Positions 17,679 to 25,518 of a stretch of 64,000 nucleotides of DNA are shown in pieces. The position numbers were made by a program, and so were the translations under genes. The notes beneath the pieces were generated by a model. That model saw only the letters and a list, made by a program, of their open reading frames with translations, made no database searches and had not been told where the DNA came from. Source of the stretch: Pedobacter cryoconitis (GTDB lineage Bacteria > Bacteroidota > Bacteroidia > Sphingobacteriales > Sphingobacteriaceae); contig NZ_CP014504.1 of the NCBI RefSeq assembly GCF_001590605.1, positions 992,001 to 1,056,000 on the forward strand, written 5' to 3'. Each line of letters opens with the position of its first letter. Position 1 is the stretch's first letter.

Positions 17679-17936
17679 TTATGCATTTCTCAGATACACA
17701 TACTTTTTACTGCCTATAGGCGTTTCCGGTTGTAATTGACCAGTTAAAAGTGCATTTTTAATATATTTATGCATATTAGGAGAAAGAGGTATATCTGGAT
17801 TAATACCTACACCTGTTGCATAAATTGCACAAATACGATCTCCGCATAAACAAGAATGTTTAACCGTTGCTTTCCAATATCTCTCAACGTCAGTCGGGTC
17901 ACCACCCGGGATAAAAGCATACCATGATCTAGCCAT
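17679..17936 (-). CDS. Small MARxWY-family protein, first gene of glycosyltransferase operon
   Basis: 85 residues, MARSWYAFIPGGDPTDVERY, then HSCLCGDRICAIYATG, PLSPNMHKYIKNAL and KKYVYLRNA. It is the most diverged full family member, with a C-L-C motif in place of the single Cys. It is the promoter-proximal gene of the leftward operon 17936 to 15279, 22 nt after a -7 box linked to the shared palindrome. This physically links the small-protein family to the glycosyltransferases. No signal peptide. Function unknown. Confidence 0.78.
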   Translation of the reverse strand: MARSWYAFIPGGDPTDVERYWKATVKHSCLCGDRICAIYATGVGINPDIPLSPNMHKYIKNALLTGQLQPETPIGSKKYVYLRNA

Positions 17937-17958
17937 AATGAATTTTTAATATTTAGCT

Positions 17959-18047
17959 AAAATTACATGAATCGGTCTGGCAGTTATAGGGTCAAATGTC
18001 CCAAAAGTTTAAGCTGTTGCCCGGCATTTTGAATTCTTTGTAACTTG
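17959..18047. promoter_or_regulatory. Shared palindrome promoter, site 2 (divergent)
   Basis: Palindrome GGGTCAAATGTCCC at 17989-18002. Leftward, 23 bp away, is TAATTTTAG (minus strand, box 17959-17965), 22 nt before the small gene at 17936. Rightward, 38 bp away, is TAACTTG (18041-18047), 19 nt before the transferase at 18067. Confidence 0.85.
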
Positions 18048-18066
18048 TCGGAAATAGATTTAAATA

Positions 18067-18786
18067 ATGAAAAACAAAGTACAAGTTGATCTCATCATTT
18101 TGAGTTATGCACAAACGGATGAATTAAAGAAAGTTACTGTTGACTGTGTCGAATCATTGATGCGGTCTGAAAACCCCGAAGAAATTAAGTTTAATGTGAT
18201 TGTAATTGAATCAGAAAAATCAATAAAGCCATTTCAATATGAACAGACGAAAACTATTTATCCGAATGATGAATTTGGTTATCATAATTTTATGAATATT
18301 GGAATCGAAATGACAGCATCACCCTATATCTGTATCTGTAACAATGACTTGATTTTCCATCCCGGATGGGCAACAGAAATTCTTAAAACCTTTGACAAAT
18401 TTATTGACCTTTCCAGCGCTTCCCCATTCTGTACCTTACATCATCCTAAAATGGGATTTAAAAAGAATGATGGTCCTAAATTAGGCTATCGCATTCGAAA
18501 TGAAGTTGCAGGATGGTGCCTTTTTTTTAAGCGTGATTTATTACGTCTGACAGGACAACTAGATAGAAACTACAAATTCTGGTGTGCAGATAATGACTAC
18601 TCCAATACCCTCTGGGTATTAAAGTTAAACCATATGTTAGTGACTTCCTCTTTTGTGGATCATCTGGAAAATAAAACATTGAATAGTCAGACACCAGAGC
18701 GGCAGGAAGAGCTTACTGAAGGAGAATCTATTTATTTTGATAAGAAGTGGAAGTGCAGGACGGGACAAGGCTGGGTTCTATTATGA
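18067..18786 (+). CDS. Glycosyltransferase family 2-like, third subgroup
   Basis: 239 residues. VDLIILSYAQTDELKKVTVD at the start, CNNDLIFHPGWATEI in place of the usual DxD (NND is common in rhamnosyl-type GT2), then NEVAGWCLFFKRDLLRLTG and FWCADNDYSNTL, which fit the acceptor and base regions of GT2. A paralog lies at 22305. Soluble, no signal peptide. Its end overlaps the end of the convergent gene by 6 bp. Driven by the 38-bp arm of site 2. Confidence 0.83.
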   Translation: MKNKVQVDLIILSYAQTDELKKVTVDCVESLMRSENPEEIKFNVIVIESEKSIKPFQYEQTKTIYPNDEFGYHNFMNIGIEMTASPYICICNNDLIFHPGWATEILKTFDKFIDLSSASPFCTLHHPKMGFKKNDGPKLGYRIRNEVAGWCLFFKRDLLRLTGQLDRNYKFWCADNDYSNTLWVLKLNHMLVTSSFVDHLENKTLNSQTPERQEELTEGESIYFDKKWKCRTGQGWVLL

Positions 18787-19428
18787 CCCAGTCTTGGCTT
18801 TATGCTTAGGGTTTTCAAAATACTTAACAGTGGTATTGCGGGGATGTAAAACAGCTACAAATCCATCAATATAATCATGCGCAAAAATTATTACTCCCGG
18901 TTTCGAGATGAAATTATCATCTTCTCCGGTCTGCATTTCTTTGAACGGATTTTCAGCCCAGAAAGCCTTTCTATAGGCCAGGGTTGCTCCACTTAGCCAT
19001 TGACTTGGATTTGACGGATTATTCCTGTTCATTGCAGTTCCCATCCATAAGGTATCAGTTACGGGCGAAAAAAAATGAATATGTTCAATACCACAGATAT
19101 CAGCTCCTGATGTTATCAAATAATCATATTGTTTACTAATCCAGTCAGGAGCATAAAAATCATCATCATCCCAGTGCATAATAATTTCTCCATTTGCAAG
19201 GTTACATGCATAATTTCGCTTTGCGCCAATAGTTCCTATAGGATCTGTATAAAAATATCTGATCCGGGAATCATCAGGTAATAAAGGAGCAATAGACTCT
19301 ACTCCATCGTCTACAATAATCAATTCTGAATTGCTATAGTCCTGCTTTAAAAAATGGCTTAACGCAAGAGGGATGTATTTCTGTCTGTTTGCCGTAGGCA
19401 TAATACAAGATATAAGTGGTTGATTCAT
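18781..19428 (-). CDS. Glycosyltransferase family 2 (GT-A)
   Basis: 215 residues of the MPTANR subgroup: LISCIMPTANRQKY, SELIIVDDG, MHWDDDDFYAPDW, LAYRKAFWAENPF, GEDDNFISKPG and C-terminal FENPKHKAKTGS. Transcribed leftwards from site 3 and convergent with the gene at 18067. Specificity unknown. Confidence 0.9.
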   Translation of the reverse strand: MNQPLISCIMPTANRQKYIPLALSHFLKQDYSNSELIIVDDGVESIAPLLPDDSRIRYFYTDPIGTIGAKRNYACNLANGEIIMHWDDDDFYAPDWISKQYDYLITSGADICGIEHIHFFSPVTDTLWMGTAMNRNNPSNPSQWLSGATLAYRKAFWAENPFKEMQTGEDDNFISKPGVIIFAHDYIDGFVAVLHPRNTTVKYFENPKHKAKTGS

Positions 19429-19451
19429 GATGCTTTTAATTTGTATGTACC

Positions 19452-19540
19452 TAATTTAGTTAGGTTTAAGTGGTAGAGGTAGGGTCAAAAGTCCCAAAAG
19501 TTTCCTGTACTGTACTTGGATTCTTGTTTTTTGTAACTTG
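19452..19540. promoter_or_regulatory. Shared palindrome promoter, site 3 (divergent)
   Basis: Palindrome GGGTCAAAAGTCCC at 19482-19495. Leftward 23 bp to TAAATTAGG (minus strand, 19452-19458); rightward 38 bp to TAACTTG (19534-19540). Starts follow at 19428 and 19559. Confidence 0.85.
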
Positions 19541-19558
19541 TTGCAAATGAAGAAGAAT

Positions 19559-20269
19559 ATGAAGATATATCTAATAAGCTATGGCGATGCCAGGTATGCC
19601 AGACAGATAGAGTTTTTTAAAGAAACAGCTTTGGCCTCCTCTTTTTTTGACGAAGTCACTATTTTTAGCCCTGAAGATCTTGAACCCGTATTCAGCAAGC
19701 ACTTTCAGGAAGTCCTTAATCAACGAAGAGGCGGAGGATATTGGATCTGGAAGCCATATTTAATACAAAGAGTACTAGAATCCCTTGATGACGATGACAT
19801 TTTAATCTATTGTGATGCTGGCTGCATGATCAATAGTAACGGTAGCAAACGTTTTAAAGAATATATCGGGCTATTAACTCAATCAGCAACTGGTTGTATC
19901 AGTTTTGAATTGCCGCATAAGGAAATAGAATATACAAAACAAGAAGTTTTTGATCATTTCAGCCCCCCGGAAAATGTAATCCATTCTAATCAGTTGATGG
20001 CTACAGTAATCATGTTAAAAAAATGTCAGCATACTACCCATCTCGTTAATAAATGGTACGCATCCTTATGTGAGAACCCAATGCTATTTACTGACGACAA
20101 AAATGAAACCACTCAACACCAGGAATTTATTGACCATCGTCATGATCAAAGCGTATTCAGCATTTTGAGAAAAACTTATCAATCAGAAATTATCCCTGAT
20201 GAAACCTATTTTCTTGATTTTATCAGAGAAGGCCAGCCTTATCCTATTTGGGCATCCAGGTTGAGATGA
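19559..20269 (+). CDS. Putative DxD-type glycosyltransferase
   Basis: 236 residues from MKIYLISYGDARYARQ. Visible features are RGGGYWIWKPYLIQRVLE, DDDDILIYCDAGC (a DxD-like strand end) and TYFLDFIREGQPYPIWASR at the C-terminus, which resemble nucleotide-sugar transferases of capsule loci with a YWxWKPYxI motif. Upstream in-frame codons (TTG at 19538, ATG at 19547) fall in the -7 box or at the expected transcript start, so the ATG at 19559, 18 nt after the box, is preferred. Donor unknown. Confidence 0.7.
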   Translation: MKIYLISYGDARYARQIEFFKETALASSFFDEVTIFSPEDLEPVFSKHFQEVLNQRRGGGYWIWKPYLIQRVLESLDDDDILIYCDAGCMINSNGSKRFKEYIGLLTQSATGCISFELPHKEIEYTKQEVFDHFSPPENVIHSNQLMATVIMLKKCQHTTHLVNKWYASLCENPMLFTDDKNETTQHQEFIDHRHDQSVFSILRKTYQSEIIPDETYFLDFIREGQPYPIWASRLR

Positions 20270-20287
20270 TAAAGCTGGCATCATAAA

Positions 20288-21010
20288 TCAGGAGGGTAAC
20301 ACCTCCACTTTGACATCCAGAAGACTACGCATCCAATCTGTACTTTCCTGATCGAGCTGTTCACTTTTCTTTAAATAATAAGAAAAATGGAAATAGCTCA
20401 AAGCATTGTTTCCGTGGTAAACGTAAAGATAAAGAAAGGCACTGTCTGAAATATAATCAACAAGTTTTCTGGATTCCAAATACTTGATTACTTGTGCATC
20501 TTCAGCTACCTTATTATCTGTAAATGGATGTTGTAAAATAATGTCCTTTTTGCATAAAAGGCTCCCACACCATAGATAAGGAAAAGAAAGATATCCCTTC
20601 TGAGTCGTCGCATCATATAACATGACACGTGTGAGTATACTAGCCTCACGAAATTGTCCTTTAGTCCGCATGGTGTTGTACTGATGGGCTAGTCTTCTGG
20701 CATGGTACCAGTCATCGTCATCCCATAAACAAATATAGTCTCCATTGCAATTGGCAATCGCATGATTTCTTGCTTCTCCTAGTGACTTGTTTCCTTCACG
20801 CTCTAGCCGGACAATTCTCAGATCAGATACTTCTAATATGCTATCGATCAGATTTTTCGTTTCCGTATCCTCTTTTGGATAAGAAATAACCAGTTCTCTA
20901 TTTGGATAATTCTGGGTATCAAAACTAACTATTGCCTTAAGCAATAACCCAGGTCTGTACGCTGTAATACATATACAGGAAATTAGCGGGTGTGATAATT
21001 TTATTTTCAT
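20288..21010 (-). CDS. Glycosyltransferase family 2, second subgroup
   Basis: 240 residues; LISCICITAYRPGLLLKAIV, nucleotide-binding ELVISYPKED, metal motif CLWDDDDWYHARR, GSLLCKKDIILQHPF. Same subgroup as 16966, but with the complete Asp cluster. Leftward gene from site 4; ends 19 nt from the convergent gene at 19559. Confidence 0.9.
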   Translation of the reverse strand: MKIKLSHPLISCICITAYRPGLLLKAIVSFDTQNYPNRELVISYPKEDTETKNLIDSILEVSDLRIVRLEREGNKSLGEARNHAIANCNGDYICLWDDDDWYHARRLAHQYNTMRTKGQFREASILTRVMLYDATTQKGYLSFPYLWCGSLLCKKDIILQHPFTDNKVAEDAQVIKYLESRKLVDYISDSAFLYLYVYHGNNALSYFHFSYYLKKSEQLDQESTDWMRSLLDVKVEVLPS

Positions 21011-21031
21011 GATTTCCTCTCTTTTATCTCA

Positions 21032-21120
21032 CAATTTAAAAAGGATTCACACTTTATGATAGGGCCAAAAGTCCCATAATCTGGCCGTCAACACTATTCA
21101 GTCCGCTAATTTTTAACTTA
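21032..21120. promoter_or_regulatory. Shared palindrome promoter, site 4 (divergent)
   Basis: Palindrome variant GGGCCAAAAGTCCC at 21062-21075. Leftward 23 bp to TAAATTG (minus strand, 21032-21038), rightward 38 bp to TAACTTA (21114-21120). Starts at 21010 and 21143. The 13 bases before the leftward box resemble those of site 7 (AATCCTTTTTAAATTG against AATCGTTTTTAAATTG). Confidence 0.83.
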
Positions 21121-21142
21121 GGAATAAGCAAAATTATAAACG

Positions 21143-22000
21143 ATGAAGATTAGATTTTTTTCCGATTACGAGGTTTCTGAGAACCTGATCACAAGATTCA
21201 AAGCAAACTATAAAATCAATGATGTATCATTAACTTTTACAGCCGCCGATGATTACGACTACGCTGTAGTTTTTAACAGGGCCAATGATCCCCTGAAACC
21301 CGGAGCTAAAATTATAACAGTAATTCAGGAACCCTCCTGGAGTGAAGCACATCAAAATAAGTTTTTTTTGACCAGCAGTGACTATATCATTGTCCATGAC
21401 CAGGAGCTATTTGAGAGAATCAACAAGGTGAAATTAGGGGGGAAGATCATTGAATCCCCAACTTATATGTTTTATCATGATCATGTAGACCATTCCTTTT
21501 ATAATCAGACCTGGCAAATCAAAAAAGAAAAAAAGCTCTCTATGATTGTATCTGGGTTATACTCCAGTAAGGCCAATTACCAGAAAAGGATAGAGGTGTT
21601 AATGAATATTCTGGAATCTGATCTGGATATTGATGTTTACGGTCGTGGCCTGAATATACATGATTCAAGATATAAAGGAGATCTGGAATATAAATACACT
21701 GGTTTGTTACCTTATGAATATTCTATAGCCATAGAAAACTCTAATGAGAAAAACTACATCACAGAAAAATTTGTAGACTGTGTTTTATGCAACACCACAC
21801 CTATTTACAATGGAGCACCAAACCTTTCAGAAGTATATGATCAGCGTTATTATAGAACAATAGACCTGGACAGTCCTTATATCGTTCAGGATCTTAGAGA
21901 GATCATCGCCCATCCTGCTCCTGGCTCATCCATAAATAAAGATATTTACTTCAATGAATACAACTTATACACCAAATTAAAAGAAATTATATATGGCTAA
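21143..22000 (+). CDS. GT10 (alpha-1,3/4-fucosyltransferase-like) enzyme
   Basis: 285 residues. The C-terminal half carries the GT10 signature: LLPYEYSIAIENSNEKNYIT followed by EKFVDCVLCNTTPIYNGAPN, which binds GDP-fucose in known members. The N-terminal half has DYDYAVVFNR and VIQEPSW, typical of bacterial GT10. Paralog at 26266-27138. No membrane anchor or heptad tail of the kind seen in Helicobacter enzymes. It starts 22 nt after the 38-bp-arm box of site 4, and its stop overlaps that of the convergent small membrane peptide gene. Confidence 0.87.
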   Translation: MKIRFFSDYEVSENLITRFKANYKINDVSLTFTAADDYDYAVVFNRANDPLKPGAKIITVIQEPSWSEAHQNKFFLTSSDYIIVHDQELFERINKVKLGGKIIESPTYMFYHDHVDHSFYNQTWQIKKEKKLSMIVSGLYSSKANYQKRIEVLMNILESDLDIDVYGRGLNIHDSRYKGDLEYKYTGLLPYEYSIAIENSNEKNYITEKFVDCVLCNTTPIYNGAPNLSEVYDQRYYRTIDLDSPYIVQDLREIIAHPAPGSSINKDIYFNEYNLYTKLKEIIYG

Positions 22001-22137
22001 TCACCCGCATATATAGAAGGTGGATTTGTTTTTTGATGAGGCTCAGGTTTTGTACCTACCCAATACAAGAACACACATAGATATACGATTATTGCCAGCA
22101 GCAATACAAATAAGATGATTTTGATTAACCTTGACAT
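21997..22137 (-). CDS. 46-residue single-pass membrane peptide
   Basis: Reading leftwards from the ATG at 22137: MSRLIKIILFVLLLAIIVYL, then CVFLYWVG and a short polar tail (TKPEPHQK...IYAGD). One hydrophobic segment spans about residues 5-28. Positive residues at the N-terminus and a polar tail suggest a small inner-membrane protein. The gene is supported by a palindrome-linked -7 box (TATCTTG, minus strand, 22154-22160) 16 nt upstream at the exact spacing used by the cluster. Its stop overlaps the stop of the GT10 gene. Function unknown; a membrane anchor for soluble transferases is possible but not shown. Confidence 0.72.
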   Translation of the reverse strand: MSRLIKIILFVLLLAIIVYLCVFLYWVGTKPEPHQKTNPPSIYAGD

Positions 22138-22153
22138 AGTTTTCTTTTAACCT

Positions 22154-22197
22154 CAAGATAACTAACAACTACTCAGGTTGAGCGGGTCAAAAGTTCC
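22154..22197. promoter_or_regulatory. Shared palindrome promoter, site 5 (leftward)
   Basis: Imperfect palindrome GGGTCAAAAGTTCC at 22184-22197, 23 bp from TATCTTG on the minus strand (22154-22160). It faces the membrane peptide gene at 22137. It begins 41 bp before site 6, about four helical turns. Confidence 0.75.
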
Positions 22198-22224
22198 ATA
22201 ATTACTATAAAAAAGCAATAAACA

Positions 22225-22283
22225 GGGTCAAATGTCCCTAAATACAAGACTGCGGATAACCTGCTGATTTTGTTTGTAACTTG
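22225..22283. promoter_or_regulatory. Shared palindrome promoter, site 6 (rightward)
   Basis: Palindrome GGGTCAAATGTCCC at 22225-22238, 38 bp from TAACTTG (22277-22283), 21 nt before the ATG at 22305. No leftward box at 23 bp. Here the two promoter types use separate palindromes (sites 5 and 6) instead of one shared copy. Confidence 0.83.
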
Positions 22284-22304
22284 TCATCACAAATACAGGT
22301 ACCT

Positions 22305-23018
22305 ATGAAAAGCAAGACCGAAATTGACGTTATTATTTTAAGCTTCGCACAAAACGAGGAATTGAAACTAATCACCCAGCATTGCATCAATTCTTTGATG
22401 GCCTCAGAAGATCAGGAAATTATCAAATTTAACGTAGTTGTGATGGAATCACAGCAAGAAATGAAACCCTTTCAATACAAAAATACGACTACCATATATC
22501 CTGAAGAAGCGTTTGGTTACCATAGATATATGAATATCGGAGTTGATATAACTTCCTCCAAATACGTTTGCCTCTGTAACAACGATTTGCATTTCCACCC
22601 AGGCTGGGCTACTGAAATATTAAAATCATTCCATAAATACTATGACCTGTCTAGTGCATCCCCATTCTGTTCTTTTCATCATCCAAAAATGGGATTTGAG
22701 CAGGATAATGGAATTTACCCTGGCTACCGTAGCAGATATGAAGTTGCAGGGTGGTGTCTCTTTTTAAAACGTGACATTTTCAGACTTACTGGAAAACTGG
22801 ATGAAAATTATCAATTCTGGTGTGCTGATAATGATTATGCCAATACACTGGCTGCATTAAAACTCAGACATGCACTGATTTCATCTTCCATAGTGGATCA
22901 TCTGGATAGTTGTACGTTAGATCAGCAGGCAGAAGAAGCCGCAATTGCTGCCAGCGAATTCTTCTACCTGGAGAAAAAATGGAACCACAGAAAAATGGCA
23001 GGCTGGACCTGTGTATAA
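22305..23018 (+). CDS. Glycosyltransferase family 2-like, third subgroup
   Basis: 237 residues, paralog of 18067: IDVIILSFAQNEELKLITQH, CNNDLHFHPGWATEI, YEVAGWCLFLKRDIFRLTG, FWCADNDYANTL. The start is the ATG at 22305; an in-frame TTG at 22281 lies inside the -7 box and is rejected. Soluble. A hairpin with a short T-run follows the stop. Confidence 0.84.
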   Translation: MKSKTEIDVIILSFAQNEELKLITQHCINSLMASEDQEIIKFNVVVMESQQEMKPFQYKNTTTIYPEEAFGYHRYMNIGVDITSSKYVCLCNNDLHFHPGWATEILKSFHKYYDLSSASPFCSFHHPKMGFEQDNGIYPGYRSRYEVAGWCLFLKRDIFRLTGKLDENYQFWCADNDYANTLAALKLRHALISSSIVDHLDSCTLDQQAEEAAIAASEFFYLEKKWNHRKMAGWTCV

Positions 23019-23045
23019 TTCCGGGCTTAGTGTCCGGAATTTTTT
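23017..23045. terminator. Hairpin terminator between convergent genes
   Basis: AATTCCGG (23017-23024), 9-nt loop, CCGGAATT (23034-23041), then TTTT. It terminates the rightward transferase. The stop codon of the leftward broken transporter lies in the loop, so it could serve that gene too. Confidence 0.7.
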
Positions 23046-23354
23046 GAGAATAAATTAATTACAATCACACCGATGATAATGAGCACAATGCCAATAACAG
23101 CGGGCATATCTGGCTTTTGCTTATAAAAAATGGCTCCCAGTGCCGTAACCAAAATTATACCCACACCAAACCGCATAGGCAATTCCAAGATCTATTTTTC
23201 TTAAAGTCAGGCTGAGAAAATAAAAAGCAATAGCATAACCAAAAATCACAATAACAGAGGGCCATAGTCTGGTAAACTCCGCTGATGCCTTTAAAGCGGT
23301 AGTTGCTATAATCTCTGAAATGATAGCGAGGAATAAGAATAAATATGTTTTCAT
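23027..23354 (-). pseudogene. SMR-family multidrug transporter, frameshifted
   Basis: The ATG at 23354 begins [20 protein letters not shown], with Glu14, the conserved substrate/proton residue of EmrE-type pumps, and GIAYAVWCG of the third helix. The frame is then lost at about 23160-23169. The remaining 3' part reads correctly in another frame ([17 protein letters not shown], then IGIVLIIIGVIVIN) and ends at a TAA at 23027. The reading is 328 nt; restoring five bases (probably a lost GGTGT-like repeat unit) would give 110 residues, the normal SMR length. A sequencing error is the alternative. Confidence 0.8.
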
Positions 23355-23397
23355 AAGTAGGTAGTTGTGCAATTATCCTGAATATATTCAGGATTGG

Positions 23398-24036
23398 TTA
23401 GTGGTTCTTTTTGTGATTGCGGTTTTCGAATGATTTAATTGTTGTATTATCAGGATGCAGCATAGCTATAAACCCATCAATATAATCGTGTGCAAATACC
23501 TTAGCTCCGGGAGTTTGAACAAAGCCCTCATCTTCACCTTTTTGTAAATCCTTAAAAGGATGCTGTTCCCAAAAAGATTTTCGGTAAACCATCGTGGCCC
23601 CTGCAAGAAAAGGCTTTGAATTTGGATTATTTCTATTCTCTGCATCACCCTGCCAAAATGCCTGCATGATCGCAGAATAATGGTGGATATGTTTGATTCC
23701 GCAAATGTCTGCCCCGGAGCTCAGCAGAAAATTGACCTGCTGGCTAATCCAGTCATACGCATACCAATCATCATCATCCCAATGCACAATGATCTCACCC
23801 TTTGCCTTTTCACAAGCATAATTGCGTTTTGCTCCAATTGTACCCAGTGGAGGGGTGTAAAAATACTGGATGTTAGGAATCTCCGGTAATAAAGGAGCAA
23901 TAGACTCCTTGCCATCATCAATAATAACTAATTCAGCATGGTGATAATCCTGTTGTAAAAAATAATCTACAGCAAAAGGAATGTATTTATGCCTGTTGGC
24001 AGTCGGCATAATACAGCTAACTAAAGGTTGTTTCAT
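23398..24036 (-). CDS. Glycosyltransferase family 2 (GT-A)
   Basis: 212 residues of the MPTANR subgroup: PLVSCIMPTANRHKY, AELVIIDDG, VHWDDDDWYAYDW, MVYRKSFWEQHPF, KGEDEGFVQTPG, C-terminal FENRNHKKNH. Leftward gene from site 7; 17 nt between box and start. Confidence 0.9.
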   Translation of the reverse strand: MKQPLVSCIMPTANRHKYIPFAVDYFLQQDYHHAELVIIDDGKESIAPLLPEIPNIQYFYTPPLGTIGAKRNYACEKAKGEIIVHWDDDDWYAYDWISQQVNFLLSSGADICGIKHIHHYSAIMQAFWQGDAENRNNPNSKPFLAGATMVYRKSFWEQHPFKDLQKGEDEGFVQTPGAKVFAHDYIDGFIAMLHPDNTTIKSFENRNHKKNH

Positions 24037-24053
24037 AATGATCTATTTGACCT

Positions 24054-24142
24054 CAATTTAAAAACGATTGACACTGCTTTGCAGGGTCAAAAGTCCCAAA
24101 AAATCAATCACCTGATTACGCTTTCGATTTCTTTGTAACTTG
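24054..24142. promoter_or_regulatory. Shared palindrome promoter, site 7 (divergent)
   Basis: Palindrome GGGTCAAAAGTCCC at 24084-24097. Leftward 23 bp to TAAATTG (minus strand, 24054-24060); rightward 38 bp to TAACTTG (24136-24142). Starts at 24036 and 24183; the rightward leader is longer than elsewhere (40 nt). Confidence 0.85.
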
Positions 24143-24182
24143 GAACTGACCGTGAATCCAACACTAAATTTAACAGCAGTTT

Positions 24183-24677
24183 ATGAGTAGTATGACATCC
24201 TTTTTAGCCTATGCAGAAGCCAGAAACCGTGTTTTAAAACCTATTGATGGAATAATTATGTATCCTTTTGAAGAAACTGCCATTCCCCAGTACGTCTATT
24301 TTATGCCCAAAGGATTGGCTGAAGGAGAATGCCTGAGTGACTTTTTCAAGCAGCAGTTTCTTCACCTTCCTGAGCTGTTTTATGTATTGTATTTTAATCC
24401 CATCCGGTGGATACTTCCTGATCTCGCAGAACGTATTCACGCGCTGCAATGCATCCCCGTAGGTTATGGCAAAGACCGGAAACTCTTTCAGTTAAGCTAT
24501 GGAAGAATCACCTTCGATGTTACACCAGTAAGCGAAGAACCGGACTTTGAAGAGCAGACCGTATTCAGGGTACCGCTATACATTGCTGAAACGAATTTCT
24601 TTGTCAATGTAGTGGAATTGCCCAACAACATGGGAACGCCTAAATTATTCGAAAAGATAGACTTTACCTGGCAATAG
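24183..24677 (+). CDS. Conserved-looking protein of unknown function
   Basis: 164 residues, soluble, beginning MSSMTSFLAYAEARNRVLKP; a second ATG at 24192 is an alternative start. Aromatic and acidic residues are frequent (ELFYVLYFNPIRWILPDL; EEPDFEEQTVFRVPLYIAET). I do not recognise the fold. It is placed in the glycosyltransferase regulon by the 38-bp arm of site 7, and the next gene lies 37 nt downstream, so the two probably form an operon. Confidence 0.7.
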   Translation: MSSMTSFLAYAEARNRVLKPIDGIIMYPFEETAIPQYVYFMPKGLAEGECLSDFFKQQFLHLPELFYVLYFNPIRWILPDLAERIHALQCIPVGYGKDRKLFQLSYGRITFDVTPVSEEPDFEEQTVFRVPLYIAETNFFVNVVELPNNMGTPKLFEKIDFTWQ

Positions 24678-24714
24678 CACCTTAAAGTATCAAATAACCC
24701 ATTCAATCAATCAG

Positions 24715-25278
24715 ATGAAACTAATAGAAAAAATTGACCGGCATGAAGTCCTCAGAAGATGGGCAATAGGAGAGGTGTATTCAGAATTCTTTAATCCACT
24801 TTATGAATCAGGAAGAGAAGAGACTATGAAAATGCTCTTTTCGGGCAATCGCTATCTCGAACGCGAGGGGATAGACGTAGTTTTGGAGTTTAAACAGAGC
24901 TTAGTAGACTCGATTTCGTTATATGTTAAATGGTATAAAGCAATACTGGAAATTAACAGATCAGATCTGGATATGGTTTACACGTTGCAGCTGCCTGGCT
25001 GGGAACGGAATACAGATGGATCTTATCTGGTTGCAGATGCAGCTAAAAACATTAATGAAATGCCATTTCTGGATCCCCGGGTTACCGGTATCTACAATGC
25101 GTTGAAAGATAGAGAAGTTAAACTACAAGGAATTACTCTTTTGGCCGTAGATAAGATCGGGCCATATGTAGCAGTAGAAGGAACAGGAAGACTAACCAGT
25201 ATTTACATGGCGCAACAACTGAATAGCCTGGATTTGATTAAGGACAATCAGGTGGAAATCGCTTTAGGACTATATTAA
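24715..25278 (+). CDS. Unknown protein, weakly ParB/sulfiredoxin-like C-terminus
   Basis: 187 residues, no signal. The N-terminal half is helical and charged (KIDRHEVLRRWAIGEVYSEF). The C-terminal half has GPYVAVEGTGRLTSIYM, which recalls the VEGxxRLTAxxL signature of ParB/Srx-like domains, but the rest of that domain is not obvious, so this is only a hint. It follows 24183 in the same direction and likely shares its transcript. Confidence 0.65.
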   Translation: MKLIEKIDRHEVLRRWAIGEVYSEFFNPLYESGREETMKMLFSGNRYLEREGIDVVLEFKQSLVDSISLYVKWYKAILEINRSDLDMVYTLQLPGWERNTDGSYLVADAAKNINEMPFLDPRVTGIYNALKDREVKLQGITLLAVDKIGPYVAVEGTGRLTSIYMAQQLNSLDLIKDNQVEIALGLY

Positions 25279-25518
25279 TGGGATACATCAACAGATTTAA
25301 TTGCGGAAGATACTATAAATACCGCCATTACCATAAAAGTTTAGGCGCAAAATATAATTTAAAAAATTATTGCATAAAGCTATATCGATTATTCAGAAAA
25401 ACTAAAACAAATTAGCTTTTTTGTTTGCTATCTATTTGATAATCTAATGTTTATATGTTTGTTTGATGGTTCGTATTTCTTTTGTGCTTTCAGCTATTTA
25501 ATCAATTATTAATCAATA

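Noticed and set aside
17989..18002. Sigma-54 promoter or CRP/FNR site as explanation of the palindrome
   Set aside because: Sigma-54 sites need GG-N10-GC at -24/-12, and CRP/FNR sites are TGTGA-N6-TCACA or TTGAT-N4-ATCAA; neither fits GGGTCAAAWGTCCC placed upstream of a -7 box.
19538..19558. TTG/ATG starts upstream of the DxD-type transferase
   Set aside because: They lie in the -7 box or at the expected transcript start; the ATG at 19559 fits the 18-24 nt leader seen for most promoters of this type.
22281..22304. TTG start for the transferase at 22305
   Set aside because: The codon is part of TAACTTG, the -7 box.
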